Positions 1 to 8,419 are shown, numbered from the stretch's first letter. The stretch is DNA of 63,482 nt from Brevibacillus borstelensis (GCF_003710865.1 NZ_RHHO01000049.1:1-63482); one strand, 5' to 3'. Translations and numbers: made by a program. Notes: a model not told the origin generated them from the letters alone.

Positions 1-164
1 GGGTAGTTTATTGAAATTAGCCGGATAAAGTAAGCCGAATGCCAAAGAAAGAAGAACATCGGAAAGCCGTATGAGGGAAAACCTCACGTACGGTTTGATG
101 AGGGGGAGCTGAAATGAGCAAGGCGACCATACGGTCGCCCGAAAGTTTCAGTTCTCTACTCTAC
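1..164 (+). mobile_element. Group II intron, 3' end (domains V and VI)
   Basis: This is the tail of a group II intron whose 5' part and any reverse transcriptase gene lie outside the window. Bases 64-96 fold as a domain V: an outer helix with AAGCCGTA pairing to TACGGTTT, a two-base CG bulge at 87-88, an inner TGAGG/CCTCA helix and a GAAAA loop; the AGC triad is at 65-67. Domain VI follows as nested helices CTGAAA/TTTCAG and GGCGACC/GGTCGCC (about 110-156). The sequence ends in CTCTAC, a usual kind of 3' end for bacterial introns, placing the 3' splice site near 164. The exact boundary is inferred because the 5' exon is not visible. Confidence 0.85.
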
Positions 165-245
165 AAATCAAGCACAACCTTGGGCTTTCGGCACATAAAC
201 TGTGGTGGACCCAAACGGGCACAGATATACAGAGGAGGAGTCTTT

Positions 246-677
246 GTGCAATTTTATTACGATGACAAGATGCCGCTCAGGATTCTGGACGAGGGAGACT
301 TTTGGAAGCAGCAAGAGAACGAGCATACCGTTGTGCTTCGGGAGCTTGCGCCCAATCTGGAAACGCCGTTCGTAGAGGCACTGATGGCGTGGGAGCAGGC
401 TTTTGCTCAAACGCAAGGCATGTTCGTACGATACATCGAAGTTGTCGTGAGGTCGGGCAATCAGGTGAGCGCTGAAACGCTGCACCAAATCAGGGAGCTG
501 GTCACATTCGCGATGCAGCAGAGTGAGCAGTTTATCCAGCTCCTTAACCAAATAGGGGAAACAAGTGCACCGTATCGCAACAATCCCGTAGCCATAACTG
601 TGCTCAACCACATTCGCCGGGAATCGGAATACTTTATCGGCATTACGCAGGCCCTGCTTGCCAATCAGGTGATCTGA
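246..677 (+). CDS. DUF2935-like helical protein
   Basis: A 143-residue protein that resembles one DUF2935 unit, a four-helix-bundle family of unknown function found in Firmicutes. Support comes from the early FW...EH segment (FWKQQENEHTVVLRELAP) and the closing pattern HIRRESEYFIG. Many family members carry two such units, so this looks like a single-unit version. The chosen start is GTG at 246, 8 bases behind an AGAGGAGG box at 231-238. The reading frame stays open upstream to 114, but that part is intron domain VI and has no ribosome binding site. The intron ends about 80 bases before the start, so the gene may be read from an intron-borne or read-through promoter. A metal role is possible but not shown. 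Confidence 0.7.
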   Translation: MQFYYDDKMPLRILDEGDFWKQQENEHTVVLRELAPNLETPFVEALMAWEQAFAQTQGMFVRYIEVVVRSGNQVSAETLHQIRELVTFAMQQSEQFIQLLNQIGETSAPYRNNPVAITVLNHIRRESEYFIGITQALLANQVI

Positions 678-689
678 CGACGAGTCGTT

Positions 690-944
690 TTATTCGAACC
701 CCGGGTAATGGGATACGGCGTCTTTTCGAAGGCTGCGGTCGTATTCTCCGGCTGTTCCGGAATTTGCCGGTGTTCCGTACGGTGTGGCGTTTGGTTCCAT
801 GCCAGGGGGGAGAAGGACGTTTTGCTGGTAATACATGCTTCGGTCGCTATCCAAAACAGCGTTTGTCCGCATCTGTCCGGGCGACTCATTTGCAGGCGTG
901 CATCCTGCCAACATTGCAGCCAGAAACATGATCAGAAATGGCAT
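690..944 (-). CDS. Small lipoprotein, unknown function
   Basis: An 84-residue protein. Its first 15 residues (MPFLIMFLAAMLAGC) form a short lipoprotein signal with the lipobox LAGC, so the mature protein should be lipid-anchored to the outer face of the membrane. The rest is hydrophilic, rich in Asn, Pro, Gly and Tyr, with no recognised domain. The ATG at 944 follows GAGGTG with 7 bases between; the frame continues upstream without another good site. The gene is convergent with the DUF2935-like gene (13 bases apart) and divergent from the PspC gene. I do not recognise a family; small spore- or envelope-associated lipoproteins of this shape are common in Bacilli. Confidence 0.65.
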   Translation of the reverse strand: MPFLIMFLAAMLAGCTPANESPGQMRTNAVLDSDRSMYYQQNVLLPPGMEPNATPYGTPANSGTAGEYDRSLRKDAVSHYPGFE

Positions 945-1011
945 CGAATTCACCTCAGTTGTAGAGTGGTCGTAGCTTTGCCATTTCATACGCCAAACGG
1001 GGTCCGACCGC

Positions 1012-1035
1012 GTCCTCCGTCCCGGGACGGAGGAC
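1012..1035. repeat. Perfect 24-bp palindrome
   Basis: Two 12-base arms, GTCCTCCGTCCC and GGGACGGAGGAC, meet without a spacer. The site lies in the 181-bp gap between two divergent genes. It has no T run on either side, so it is not a normal terminator. A regulator-binding site or a cruciform are both possible. Confidence 0.8.
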
Positions 1036-1125
1036 AAATCCCCCCAGGGCCAGTTTTGATCGGCGTTCCTTTCGGGTATCTTGGAGATACAAACGGAAAC
1101 GGATACAAAGAGAGGAAGGAATGTC

Positions 1126-1467
1126 ATGATGGAAAGACGTCTATATCGATCTCGTTACGACAAGCGACTGTTTGGTGTCTGCGGGGGAGCGGCCCGTTTT
1201 CTCGGGGTAGATGCTACATTGGTGAGGATCGGTGTGGTGATCCTGACCTTGTTTACAGGTGTGCCGCTTCTGATTTATTTTCTCCTGGCCTTGCTGATGC
1301 CAAAGGAGCCGGTTTGGTCTTACAGCCATGATGGCTGCGATCCTTTTGACCCGATGTTCGGACGCGGCTACGATCTGGACAGTGAGATCGAACGGCTGGA
1401 AAAACGCGCACTGGTCCAAGAGGTGCATCGCCTGCGCGCGGAATTGGCCAAGTGGAGAGGGATTTAG
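1126..1467 (+). CDS. PspC-domain membrane protein
   Basis: A 113-residue protein with an N-terminal PspC domain (residues about 3-60): the pattern RLYRSRYDKRLFGVCGGAARFLGVD followed by a long hydrophobic stretch ending in LLMPKEP is typical. A charged C-terminal tail with a short predicted coiled coil (SEIERLEKRALVQEVHRLRAEL) follows. PspC proteins sit in the membrane and take part in phage-shock or envelope-stress responses; in Bacillus some are under SigW. No ECF-type promoter was seen upstream here. ATGs at 1126 and 1129 both fit the AGAGGAAGGA box at 1111-1120. Confidence 0.85.
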   Translation: MMERRLYRSRYDKRLFGVCGGAARFLGVDATLVRIGVVILTLFTGVPLLIYFLLALLMPKEPVWSYSHDGCDPFDPMFGRGYDLDSEIERLEKRALVQEVHRLRAELAKWRGI

Positions 1468-1538
1468 ACGACAACTTTTTTGCCTTTCTGCATACGATGT
1501 AAGGTAGAGTGCAGCACTTACATAGGGAGGGAAAGGCA

Positions 1539-1709
1539 GTGTATCTCGGCGTGTTCGACATGAATCAGCGTCTGGAGCAGACCCGCAAGGTACTGCGGGA
1601 GAAACAGCACTTGAAGAAGCTGATTGAAGAAGATATTCGCGAGCTGGAGAAAGACGTAAAGAAGCTGGAAGAGTTGACCAGCACTACTGCAAACAGCGTC
1701 CGCGCATAA
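1539..1709 (+). CDS. Small coiled-coil protein, unknown
   Basis: A 56-residue protein that is almost entirely a charged helix with heptad-like spacing (LEQTRKVLREKQHLKKLIEEDIRELEKDVKKLEEL), so it probably forms a coiled coil. The start is GTG at 1539, 7 bases behind AGGGAGGG at 1524-1531; the open frame reaches 1509 but without a ribosome binding site. It sits 71 bases after the PspC gene, whose own C-terminus is helical, and is followed by a terminator, so the two may be co-transcribed. No family recognised. Confidence 0.6.
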   Translation: MYLGVFDMNQRLEQTRKVLREKQHLKKLIEEDIRELEKDVKKLEELTSTTANSVRA

Positions 1710-1712
1710 CGC

Positions 1713-1753
1713 AAAAAGTGGCTCCGCCTGATCAAAAGGGGGCCACTTTTTTT
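1713..1753. terminator. Bidirectional terminator
   Basis: A 10-bp stem AAAAAGTGGC/GCCACTTTTT ends in a run of seven T. It serves the small coiled-coil gene on the plus strand and map on the minus strand. Confidence 0.85.
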
Positions 1754-1760
1754 ATGCCTG

Positions 1761-2507
1761 TTATTGCTTTGTTAAAATCAACGGACCGTCAGCTGTGATT
1801 GCAATCGTATGCTCATACTGTGCCGACAGCTTGCCGTCGCGTGTACGCGCCGTCCAACCGTCCTCGTCGATTTTCACATGATACGTCCCCACGTTCAGCA
1901 TCGGCTCGATCGTAATTACCATGCCTTCTTTCAAGCGCGGCCCGCGGCCTGCCGGACCGTAGTGGGGAACATACGGCTCTTCGTGCATTTTTTGCCCAAT
2001 GCCGTGGCCGGTAAAGTCGCGAACGACCGAGTACCCTTGCTCCTGGGCGTAGGTCTGAATCGCATGGGAAATGTCGCCGATCCGATTGCCCACGACTGCC
2101 TGCTCAATCCCCAGGTACAGGGATTTTTCCGTGACCTCCAGAAGCCGTCTCGCTTCTTCCGAAATATTGCCGACAGCGTAGGACCAGGCGGAGTCGGCGA
2201 GCCAGCCATTGCGGTTGACGACCATGTCGATCGTGACAATATCTCCATCCTTGAGGGGCTCTTTTTTAGGGAAGCCGTGGCAGATAACATCGTTGACGGA
2301 AGCGCATGTCGCATATGGATAGCCGGAATATCCCTTTTGTTCGGGAGTTACGTTATGTTTTTTCAGAAATCCCTCGACGAATTGATCGATTTCCCAAGTC
2401 GTGATGCCCGGGCGGATCAATTTGGCCAACTCCCGATGGCAGGCAGCCAGAATCTCGCCTGCTGCTCTCATCTGGTCGATTTCTTCTTGGTTTTTGAGAA
2501 TGATCAT
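1761..2507 (-). CDS. map: Methionine aminopeptidase, type I
   Basis: A 248-residue enzyme that removes the initiator Met from new proteins. It has the pita-bread fold signature and all five expected metal ligands: D94 (VTIDMV), D105 (LADSAW), H168 (TGHGIG), E201 (TIEPML) and E232 (YEHTIA), plus the active-site H77 in VICHG. It lacks the SH3-like or zinc-finger N-terminal extension seen in some paralogues and matches the normal type I length. ATG at 2507 follows AAGGAGC. The gene stands alone rather than in the adk-map-infA ribosomal cluster, so it may be an extra copy; Bacilli often carry two. Confidence 0.97.
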   Translation of the reverse strand: MIILKNQEEIDQMRAAGEILAACHRELAKLIRPGITTWEIDQFVEGFLKKHNVTPEQKGYSGYPYATCASVNDVICHGFPKKEPLKDGDIVTIDMVVNRNGWLADSAWSYAVGNISEEARRLLEVTEKSLYLGIEQAVVGNRIGDISHAIQTYAQEQGYSVVRDFTGHGIGQKMHEEPYVPHYGPAGRGPRLKEGMVITIEPMLNVGTYHVKIDEDGWTARTRDGKLSAQYEHTIAITADGPLILTKQ

Positions 2508-2605
2508 CGGTTCGCTCCTTCATAAAGTAAGTCTTTCTCTCTATAGTGTAGACCTGTTTGCCGTCGATTGCCACAGTCAATTCCGCATGGTAGGATGAGG
2601 AGGAA

Positions 2606-3382
2606 ATGTTGGAGACGGGGGGACTTGACTTGGACAAGTTTGAAGCACATTTGGCGAATTACCAGGCTCATGTGAAAGAAGATATCGAGAAAAGACTGGC
2701 CTTCATCCGTGAGCAGGTGGACGGACCTGGCCTGGGCGGTGCAGTCGTCGGAATTTCCGGGGGCATCGACAGCGCGGTGACAGCAGCGCTTTGCGTCCGT
2801 GCACTTGGGCGGGACCGGGTCATCGGCGTATGGATGCCTGCCTATTCACTTCCTGTCCACGAAGAGGATTCCCGCAAATTGGCAGAGGCAATCCAGCTCG
2901 ATCTGTTTACGGTGGATATCGGTCCGGCGTATGATGCCATCCTGCCTGCGATTGAAGGTGTGCTGAAGCTGGACGATAAAACCCGGGGCAATACCAAAGC
3001 GCGTTTGCGCATGACGACGCTTTATGCGATCGCCAATCAAAAGGGGTACCTGGTAGCAGACACCTGCAATCGCAGCGAGGTTCATGTCGGATACATGACC
3101 AAAGGCGGCGACGGATTGGCTGACTTTAACCCGGTTGCCAGCCTGACCAAGCACGAGATGCGGATTCTCGCCCGTGAACTGGGGGTTCCCGAATCCATCA
3201 TCGTCAAGCCGCCTTCTGCAGACCTGTGGGAAGGACAGACGGACGAACAGGAAATGGGCTTTACCTACGAGGAATTGGATCGGCTGCTGATCACAGGAGA
3301 AACAAATCCGGAGGCCAAGAAGCGCATCGATTACTTGCACCGAATTTCGGAGCACAAACGCCGTCTGATGCCGGAGATCTAA
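2606..3382 (+). CDS. nadE: NH3-dependent NAD+ synthetase
   Basis: A protein of about 258 residues catalysing the last step of NAD synthesis, ATP-dependent amidation of deamido-NAD with ammonia. The ATP pyrophosphatase loop SGGIDS is at residues 51-56, and the family segments NTKARLRMTTLYAIAN, NRSEVHVGYMTKGGD and KPPSADLWEGQTDEQEMGF are all present. There is no glutaminase domain, so free ammonia is the donor. The start is uncertain: ATG at 2606 is only 2 bases from the GAGGAGG box, while TTG at 2609 gives better spacing. It is divergent from map with 98 bases between. Confidence 0.97.
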   Translation: MLETGGLDLDKFEAHLANYQAHVKEDIEKRLAFIREQVDGPGLGGAVVGISGGIDSAVTAALCVRALGRDRVIGVWMPAYSLPVHEEDSRKLAEAIQLDLFTVDIGPAYDAILPAIEGVLKLDDKTRGNTKARLRMTTLYAIANQKGYLVADTCNRSEVHVGYMTKGGDGLADFNPVASLTKHEMRILARELGVPESIIVKPPSADLWEGQTDEQEMGFTYEELDRLLITGETNPEAKKRIDYLHRISEHKRRLMPEI

Positions 3383-3455
3383 ACATTGATTCTTTGTCCG
3401 GTTTGTACGATAATGAAAGGTACGCGCAAATCTTTCTAGTAAAGAGGTGGAACAG

Positions 3456-3680
3456 ATGTCGACAACTGAACTGATGCTGAAAACGTCACTGGAAGGACGC
3501 GTTCTTCGGACCTTGCAAACGCACTTCCGCCGTCCGAACATCGTCCTTGTCCGAGAAAGCCTGGGTGCTAACGGACTGTCCCCTGAACAGGTAGAGGAAA
3601 CTCTTCTCTTGCTTCAAGAAGGCAACCTGACCGTTGCTGAAATCATGAGCCAATTGCGGGAAAAGGGCTTTTTTGGATAA
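3456..3680 (+). CDS. Small conserved-looking protein, unknown
   Basis: A 74-residue soluble, helical protein (MSTTELMLKTSLEGRVLRTL...) with no membrane segment or recognised motif. ATG at 3456 follows AGAGGTGG with 7 bases between, so translation is well supported. It lies 73 bases after nadE and is closed by a strong terminator. The pattern SPEQVEETLLLLQEGNLTVAEIMSQL suggests a compact helix-turn-helix-like bundle, but I cannot assign DNA binding. Confidence 0.6.
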   Translation: MSTTELMLKTSLEGRVLRTLQTHFRRPNIVLVRESLGANGLSPEQVEETLLLLQEGNLTVAEIMSQLREKGFFG

Positions 3681-3691
3681 TCTATGCCGCA

Positions 3692-3739
3692 TGAAAAAAG
3701 ACCGGTCTGACGATAGAGTCAGTACCGGTCTTTTTTCAT
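3692..3739. terminator. Strong bidirectional terminator
   Basis: A stem of about 15 bp, TGAAAAAAGACCGGT pairing with ACCGGTCTTTTTTCA, carries A runs on one side and T runs on the other. It ends the 74-residue gene (plus) and the DUF2062 gene (minus). Confidence 0.9.
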
Positions 3740-3789
3740 GTGAAAAACGTCCAGACGCATGTTCGGTTCTGCAGCTTGCGGGCTTTGTT

Positions 3790-4278
3790 TTACGGAGTGG
3801 ATGGCCCCCGCGCAGGAACACGCCGCGCACGCTTGCGACGGTACCATTGCAAAGCGGAGTACACCAGGAAGTAGCTTCCGATGGCGACGATCAGCCCCAT
3901 GACGGCACTTCCGGTAAAATAAGCCAATCCTTTTTCCTTCATCCAGACCAGCCAGCCCGCGACCGATTCATTGTTGTGTTCCAGATGCTCCTGAAGAGGC
4001 CTGCCCACGATCGAGTAACCCAATTGATAGTTCAAAACCATGAAGATAGGCAAGACCAGCTTGCCGATGACGAAGCCGATCAGTCCGGCAGGCAGGCTGC
4101 AACGGAACAGTTTGACCAGCGGAAAGAGCAGGAGAAATGCCAGACCAAAGGTCGGCAACGTAATGAACTCGACGAAAATACCAACGGAGAATCCGCGAGC
4201 CACAAAGGATGGGGCTCCCTTCATCCGGATGAGCTTGTAGTACTCGTACTTCATTTTTCGGAAGATTTTTTTCCACAT
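3790..4278 (-). CDS. DUF2062 membrane protein
   Basis: A 162-residue integral membrane protein with the DUF2062 pattern: a basic N-terminus (RKMKYEYYKLIRMKGAPSFVARGFSVGIFVEFI) followed by several hydrophobic segments and a basic C-terminal tail (RRKRARRVPARG). The function of the family is not known. ATG at 4278 follows GAGGGA. Upstream on the minus strand there is a TATAAT (4325-4320), and two tandem TTCAACTCA units (4303-4320) lie between it and the start. Confidence 0.8.
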   Translation of the reverse strand: MWKKIFRKMKYEYYKLIRMKGAPSFVARGFSVGIFVEFITLPTFGLAFLLLFPLVKLFRCSLPAGLIGFVIGKLVLPIFMVLNYQLGYSIVGRPLQEHLEHNNESVAGWLVWMKEKGLAYFTGSAVMGLIVAIGSYFLVYSALQWYRRKRARRVPARGPSTP

Positions 4279-4477
4279 GCCGGCTTGTCCCTCGTTTACC
4301 AGTTCAACTCATTCAACTCATTATAGCGAAAAGGGACCAAGAAAGCCACGGCTGACGTGCAGTTTTTCGTCATTTTTCTACAGCAATTTCCAAAATCAGG
4401 GAATATGGCTGGGCGAATGTTTGTGCCTGAGCTTTGTTTTTGGCATAATGAGGGAGTAGTTTATCCGGTGTTGAAAT

Positions 4478-5116
4478 GTGGTGTCTTGCATGGAGGAAAT
4501 CGTAACATCGTTTGGCGGATATATCACACACTATGGTTATGGAGCCTTGTTCGGCTTGTTTTTTCTAGGAATTCTCGGAATGCCCCTTCCGGAGGAAACA
4601 CTGCTCGTCTTCTCGGGGTTTTTGGTGTCCACAGGGCAGTTAAAGCTCGTTCCCACCTTTATCGCTTGTTTCTTGGGGTCGATCTCCGCGATGACGTCAG
4701 CGTACTGGATCGGCAGAACCTTGGGCTTTTCCTTTATCGAGCGGTACGGGAAAAAGTTGGGACTGGGCTACTCCCTGTATAAAAAAACGGAAGGATGGTT
4801 TAACAAGGTAGGAAAATGGGCGTTGCCGCTCGGTTATTTTATCCCTGGTGTCAGACAGTTTACCGCGTATTTCGCCGGGATTACCCGTCTGCCGTTTCCG
4901 ACCTTCATGCTGTACACCTATTCAGGTGGGCTGTTTTGGAGTGTTTTATTCGTCACACTCGGGTGGCAGTTGGGCGAACGCTGGGACGAGCTGTTCAATC
5001 TCATTGCCAGAAACCTGGCGATCTTCTTCGTAGCCGTATTTGCCCTGATCGCCGCATGGTCTTTTTGGCGCATGCGCAGGGCACAGTCAAAACCGAAAAG
5101 GGGGAATCACACTTGA
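4478..5116 (+). CDS. DedA-family membrane protein
   Basis: A protein of about 210 residues with the DedA/SNARE-associated domain: the GMPLPEE motif near residue 35, the GYFIPGVRQFTAYFAGI motif near 125, and about five membrane segments. DedA proteins act in lipid carrier or phospholipid flipping and in envelope homeostasis; the exact substrate here is unknown. The start is GTG at 4478 or 4481 or ATG at 4490, none with a strong ribosome binding site. A TTGTGC-16-CATAAT promoter with an extended -10 lies at 4421-4448. It overlaps the next gene by the TTGA junction. Confidence 0.88.
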   Translation: MVSCMEEIVTSFGGYITHYGYGALFGLFFLGILGMPLPEETLLVFSGFLVSTGQLKLVPTFIACFLGSISAMTSAYWIGRTLGFSFIERYGKKLGLGYSLYKKTEGWFNKVGKWALPLGYFIPGVRQFTAYFAGITRLPFPTFMLYTYSGGLFWSVLFVTLGWQLGERWDELFNLIARNLAIFFVAVFALIAAWSFWRMRRAQSKPKRGNHT

Positions 5117-5643
5117 GCGAAGAGCAACAAGACAACCGCGGTACGGGTGAGAACCTGCCGGCAGTTCAAAAGTCGAGAGAATTGGTTCCCATCGAGCTGC
5201 CTGAACAGCACCAGCGCTTTTACGACAAGCTGAGAGCCAAAATCGAGGCGTTCATTCGGGAGCAGAGCGGCAACGAAGCGGTGGCGAAATACATTTTGCT
5301 TGCTCCGGACCTGTTTGTTTTGCTGGCGCGGCTGCTGGTCGACAAGCGCGTCGGTCTGCAGGCCAAGGCTTTGGCCGGAGCTGCCGTCGCTTACTTCATT
5401 TCACCGATCGATTTTATCCCGGAGGCGATTACAGGCGCTTTCGGACTGCTGGACGATGTCGTGTTCGCCGTTTATGCGCTGAGAAAAATACTCGTGGATG
5501 TCGACGAGAGCATCGTGAAGGAGCACTGGAACGGAGAAGAAGACTTGCTCCGCGTCATCACCAAGGTCGTCCGTTCTGCAGATGATCTGCTGGGCAAAAA
5601 GCTGGTGAAAAAGATCGAACAGACACTGTTTCGAAAAAAATAA
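5113..5643 (+). CDS. DUF1232 (YkvA-like) membrane protein
   Basis: A 176-residue protein with the DUF1232 core: LLVDKRVGLQAKALAGAAVAYFISPIDFIPEAI followed by GLLDDVVFAVYALRKIL. The family is short, membrane-embedded and of unknown function. The TTG start at 5113 overlaps the TGA stop of the DedA gene and follows AGGGGG, so the two are translationally coupled. The N-terminal 45 residues are hydrophilic and the C-terminus is basic. Confidence 0.85.
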   Translation: MSEEQQDNRGTGENLPAVQKSRELVPIELPEQHQRFYDKLRAKIEAFIREQSGNEAVAKYILLAPDLFVLLARLLVDKRVGLQAKALAGAAVAYFISPIDFIPEAITGAFGLLDDVVFAVYALRKILVDVDESIVKEHWNGEEDLLRVITKVVRSADDLLGKKLVKKIEQTLFRKK

Positions 5644-5660
5644 AACGAGAGGTCCTATCT

Positions 5661-6605
5661 ATGAAATATTTGCTTGATTATCAAGAGGGAGAACGGGTTG
5701 TCGCGTTTTGTCTGGTGAAAAGCAAGGAAGCGGGGGTCGCCAGCAACCAGAGCGAGTACCTCAATCTGGAGCTGGGAGACCGTTCGGGCACGATCAGTGC
5801 CAAGCTGTGGGATGTCACACCCGAGCTCAAAGAAGAGATTCAGGTTAAGTCCGTCATCAAAATTGATGCCGCTGTGCAAAGCTACCGGGGGAAAAAGCAG
5901 CTGGTCATCCAGCGGGTCCGGCTGGCGACAGCATCGGATGAGGTGCAGATGGAATCTCTGGTGCCCGTCTCACCCTTCCCTGCAGACGAGCTTTGGGACA
6001 AGCTGATGAAAGCGGTCGACAGTCTGAAAAGCGATACGCTGAAGACCATCGTCACGGAAGCCTTGAGCGACCCGGAAACGGCAGAAAGACTGCGTGCTTT
6101 CCCGGCTGGCGTGAGAATGCACCATCAGTACTATCACGGGCTTCTGGAGCATATCGTCTCGCTGCTCTCCGCAGCGGAGAGGCTGCTCCCGCTCTATCCG
6201 CAGGCGGATCGGGATGTGCTGGTGGCGACCTGCATTCTCCACGATATCGGCAAGCTGTACGAGCTGTCCGATCCGATCGCTCCCGAATATACAACGCCCG
6301 GACAATTGATCGGCCATTTGGTGATGGGAGTGGAAATCGTCAGCGGCATCTGCCGCAAACACGATATTCCGCTGGGGAACGCGGAGGTGCTTCACCTGAA
6401 GCATTGCATTCTCAGTCACCACGGCGACGTGGAAAACGGCTGGGGAAGCGCCGTCTCGGGAAAAACGCCAACGGCCATCCTGTTCCACCACCTCGATATG
6501 ATCGACAGCAAGATGAACGCGCTGGGTCAAACGTTGAGTGACATGGAAGACGAGGAGTGGGCCTATTCCGCGGTCGTAAAGAGGAAAATCTGGCGAGGGT
6601 ATTGA
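5661..6605 (+). CDS. yhaM: 3'-5' exoribonuclease YhaM
   Basis: A 314-residue protein, the same length as Bacillus YhaM. An OB-fold nucleic-acid-binding domain (about residues 10-90, with GTISAKLWDVTPE) is followed by an HD phosphohydrolase domain: HHQYYHGLLEH at 154-164 and the HD pair H194-D195 in ILHDIGK, then HCILSHHG. YhaM trims RNA and, in some bacteria, DNA 3' ends. The gene starts 17 bases after the DUF1232 gene and probably belongs to the same transcript. The upstream GAGAGGTCC supplies the ribosome site. Confidence 0.93.
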   Translation: MKYLLDYQEGERVVAFCLVKSKEAGVASNQSEYLNLELGDRSGTISAKLWDVTPELKEEIQVKSVIKIDAAVQSYRGKKQLVIQRVRLATASDEVQMESLVPVSPFPADELWDKLMKAVDSLKSDTLKTIVTEALSDPETAERLRAFPAGVRMHHQYYHGLLEHIVSLLSAAERLLPLYPQADRDVLVATCILHDIGKLYELSDPIAPEYTTPGQLIGHLVMGVEIVSGICRKHDIPLGNAEVLHLKHCILSHHGDVENGWGSAVSGKTPTAILFHHLDMIDSKMNALGQTLSDMEDEEWAYSAVVKRKIWRGY

Positions 6606-6625
6606 TGCATGACAGCCTAAAAAAG

Positions 6626-6654
6626 AACCGTCTGCTTATGGCAGGCGGTTTTTT
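6626..6654 (+). terminator. Terminator after yhaM
   Basis: A 10-bp stem AACCGTCTGC/GCAGGCGGTT with one G-T pair, a TTATG loop and a T run. Confidence 0.85.
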
Positions 6655-6753
6655 GCGGAAAGGCTCCTATTTTCATAGATCGAAAGTAGTGTGACTATTT
6701 CCTTATCTGGAACGTAATACCAAATAGACGTGATGAATAAGGAGGAGCTTTCA

Positions 6754-8334
6754 TTGAAAAACGGAAGTAAAACATTGGTGGCGCTGATTGCGTGCTCGCT
6801 GCTCGCTACGCCGGCATGGGCTGCGGAAAAACAAGAGCGGCCGTTGATGACGACACTGCTCAACAAGCTGGAAGATCTGCCATTTCAAGCCCAACTGACA
6901 ATCACCGGCGTGCGTGATGATATTCCGCTGCTCAAAAATATGAGGGTAGGGACGATCTCCCATCAAGATGATACATACACCGTCACCTTGTCCAATGCGG
7001 GCAAGACGGAACGGAGCGACGAGAAGGCAACTGCTACCATCAAGGTCAAAGAGGATGGAGAATTGATCTCCTTAAAGGTGAAGGAGCCGGATGCCGCAAG
7101 CGGAAAATTGCCCGATTTGTACGGAGATAAAAAGCTGGTAAACGATTTTGTAAACTACCGTCTCTCTCCCGATTTTACGGCAAGCTCGTTTGCGGTGTTG
7201 GGCATCGAGGACGGTCAGCACGAAAACAAAGCCATCTGGTCAGTCTATCCTACGATCAACGGCGTTCCGTTACAGAAGAAAGCAGCGGAAGTGGTCGTGA
7301 ACGGAGACAGGGATATTGTGTTTGTCAAACGGGAAAACGTAAAGCTTCCGAATCAGTCCTCGGTCGATGATCCGCGAAAAGCGGTTCCGGTCCAAAAAGC
7401 GAAGGACGCTATCGCAGAAAATCTGAAGCTGAAGTTGGTTTACGATGAAGAAAACGGGAGCTGGCTGTACCTGCCGCGCACGGTAGAGGCGGTCAACGCT
7501 TTGACAGGAGAGCCGGTGTCTCCCATGCGCATAGTAAAGGAGGAGCAGGTCGAGATAAACGGTCAGGCTGACCTGTCTGCTTGGCAGGATAGCTTCAAGC
7601 TGGAGCGTGTTTTGAAAGCCGAGCTTCAGCTCCCCTCCGTGCCCGTTGATATTGGAGAGGAAACAAAGACAGCCGCCGAGAAAAATGGCAGATGGGATGC
7701 CCCTGTAACAAGGGCCGGCATTCACGCAGTTTTTGATAAAGAAAAGAAAGGCTGGACGATCAGTGTCGACGACGAAGCACGGAAAGAGCGCGAGGAGCCG
7801 TTATCGGATCGGGAAGCAAGCAAAATGGCTGTCAACTTTGTTCAAAACGCATTGATTTCCGGAAAAAAATCCTTTCTCGTAAAAGAAATGAGTCTTTCTG
7901 CAGAACGGCCAAAATGGGCTGAAAAGTCGAAGGACTACCGGGAGTACACATACGCTTTCCACGAGGTGTTTGCCAATGGCGCAATAGGCTTGCAGCCGCT
8001 GTATACGATTGTGGTCGATGCGGATAGAGGCGGGATTCGCTCAGTAGAACACAAGATGACCAAACGTCCGGAAACAGAAGAAAAACTGGCGAGCGTCAAA
8101 GGAAAAGCGGCAACAGACGCAATTTTGCGCGACCTGGAGGTATCCCTGTACTATATTTATCCGGAATACGGAGGGCAGACCCCTTCGCTTCCGCAATTAG
8201 TCTACCTGCCGGTTAATATGGAAACTCTGGCGCTCAACGCCCAAACCGGAGAGCCGGTAAAACGCGTGCCCAAAGAGAAGCAGACATACCTGGAGAAAGA
8301 GAAAGGGAAAAAGAAAAAGTCAGAAGAAGAGTAG
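6754..8334 (+). CDS. Secreted YcdB/PepSY-like protein
   Basis: A 526-residue exported protein. The start is TTG at 6754, 8 bases behind AAGGAGG, giving a clean signal peptide (KNGSKTLVALIACSLLATPAWA) cut near residue 24. The mature part contains repeated units with the ALTGEPV / ALNAQTGEPV motif (two copies, about residues 255 and 505) and PepSY/YcdB-type alternation of beta strands and helices. Such domains are thought to act as extracellular propeptide- or protease-inhibiting modules, but no catalytic motif is seen. The C-terminal tail is very Lys/Glu-rich. It stands alone between terminators. Confidence 0.7.
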   Translation: MKNGSKTLVALIACSLLATPAWAAEKQERPLMTTLLNKLEDLPFQAQLTITGVRDDIPLLKNMRVGTISHQDDTYTVTLSNAGKTERSDEKATATIKVKEDGELISLKVKEPDAASGKLPDLYGDKKLVNDFVNYRLSPDFTASSFAVLGIEDGQHENKAIWSVYPTINGVPLQKKAAEVVVNGDRDIVFVKRENVKLPNQSSVDDPRKAVPVQKAKDAIAENLKLKLVYDEENGSWLYLPRTVEAVNALTGEPVSPMRIVKEEQVEINGQADLSAWQDSFKLERVLKAELQLPSVPVDIGEETKTAAEKNGRWDAPVTRAGIHAVFDKEKKGWTISVDDEARKEREEPLSDREASKMAVNFVQNALISGKKSFLVKEMSLSAERPKWAEKSKDYREYTYAFHEVFANGAIGLQPLYTIVVDADRGGIRSVEHKMTKRPETEEKLASVKGKAATDAILRDLEVSLYYIYPEYGGQTPSLPQLVYLPVNMETLALNAQTGEPVKRVPKEKQTYLEKEKGKKKKSEEE

Positions 8335-8386
8335 AAAGCAGCGAAAAATTGGCGGGAGAGCGGTACGATTTCGCGCTGTTTACAGT

Positions 8387-8419
8387 GAGGGGGAGGATAA
8401 TCCCCCTCCCTTTCTTTTT
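8387..8419 (+). terminator. Terminator
   Basis: An 8-bp stem GAGGGGGA/TCCCCCTC followed by a T-rich stretch. Confidence 0.75.

Noticed and set aside
114..245. N-terminal extension of the DUF2935-like gene
   Set aside because: It falls in intron domain VI and the leader; the GTG at 246 has the good ribosome site.
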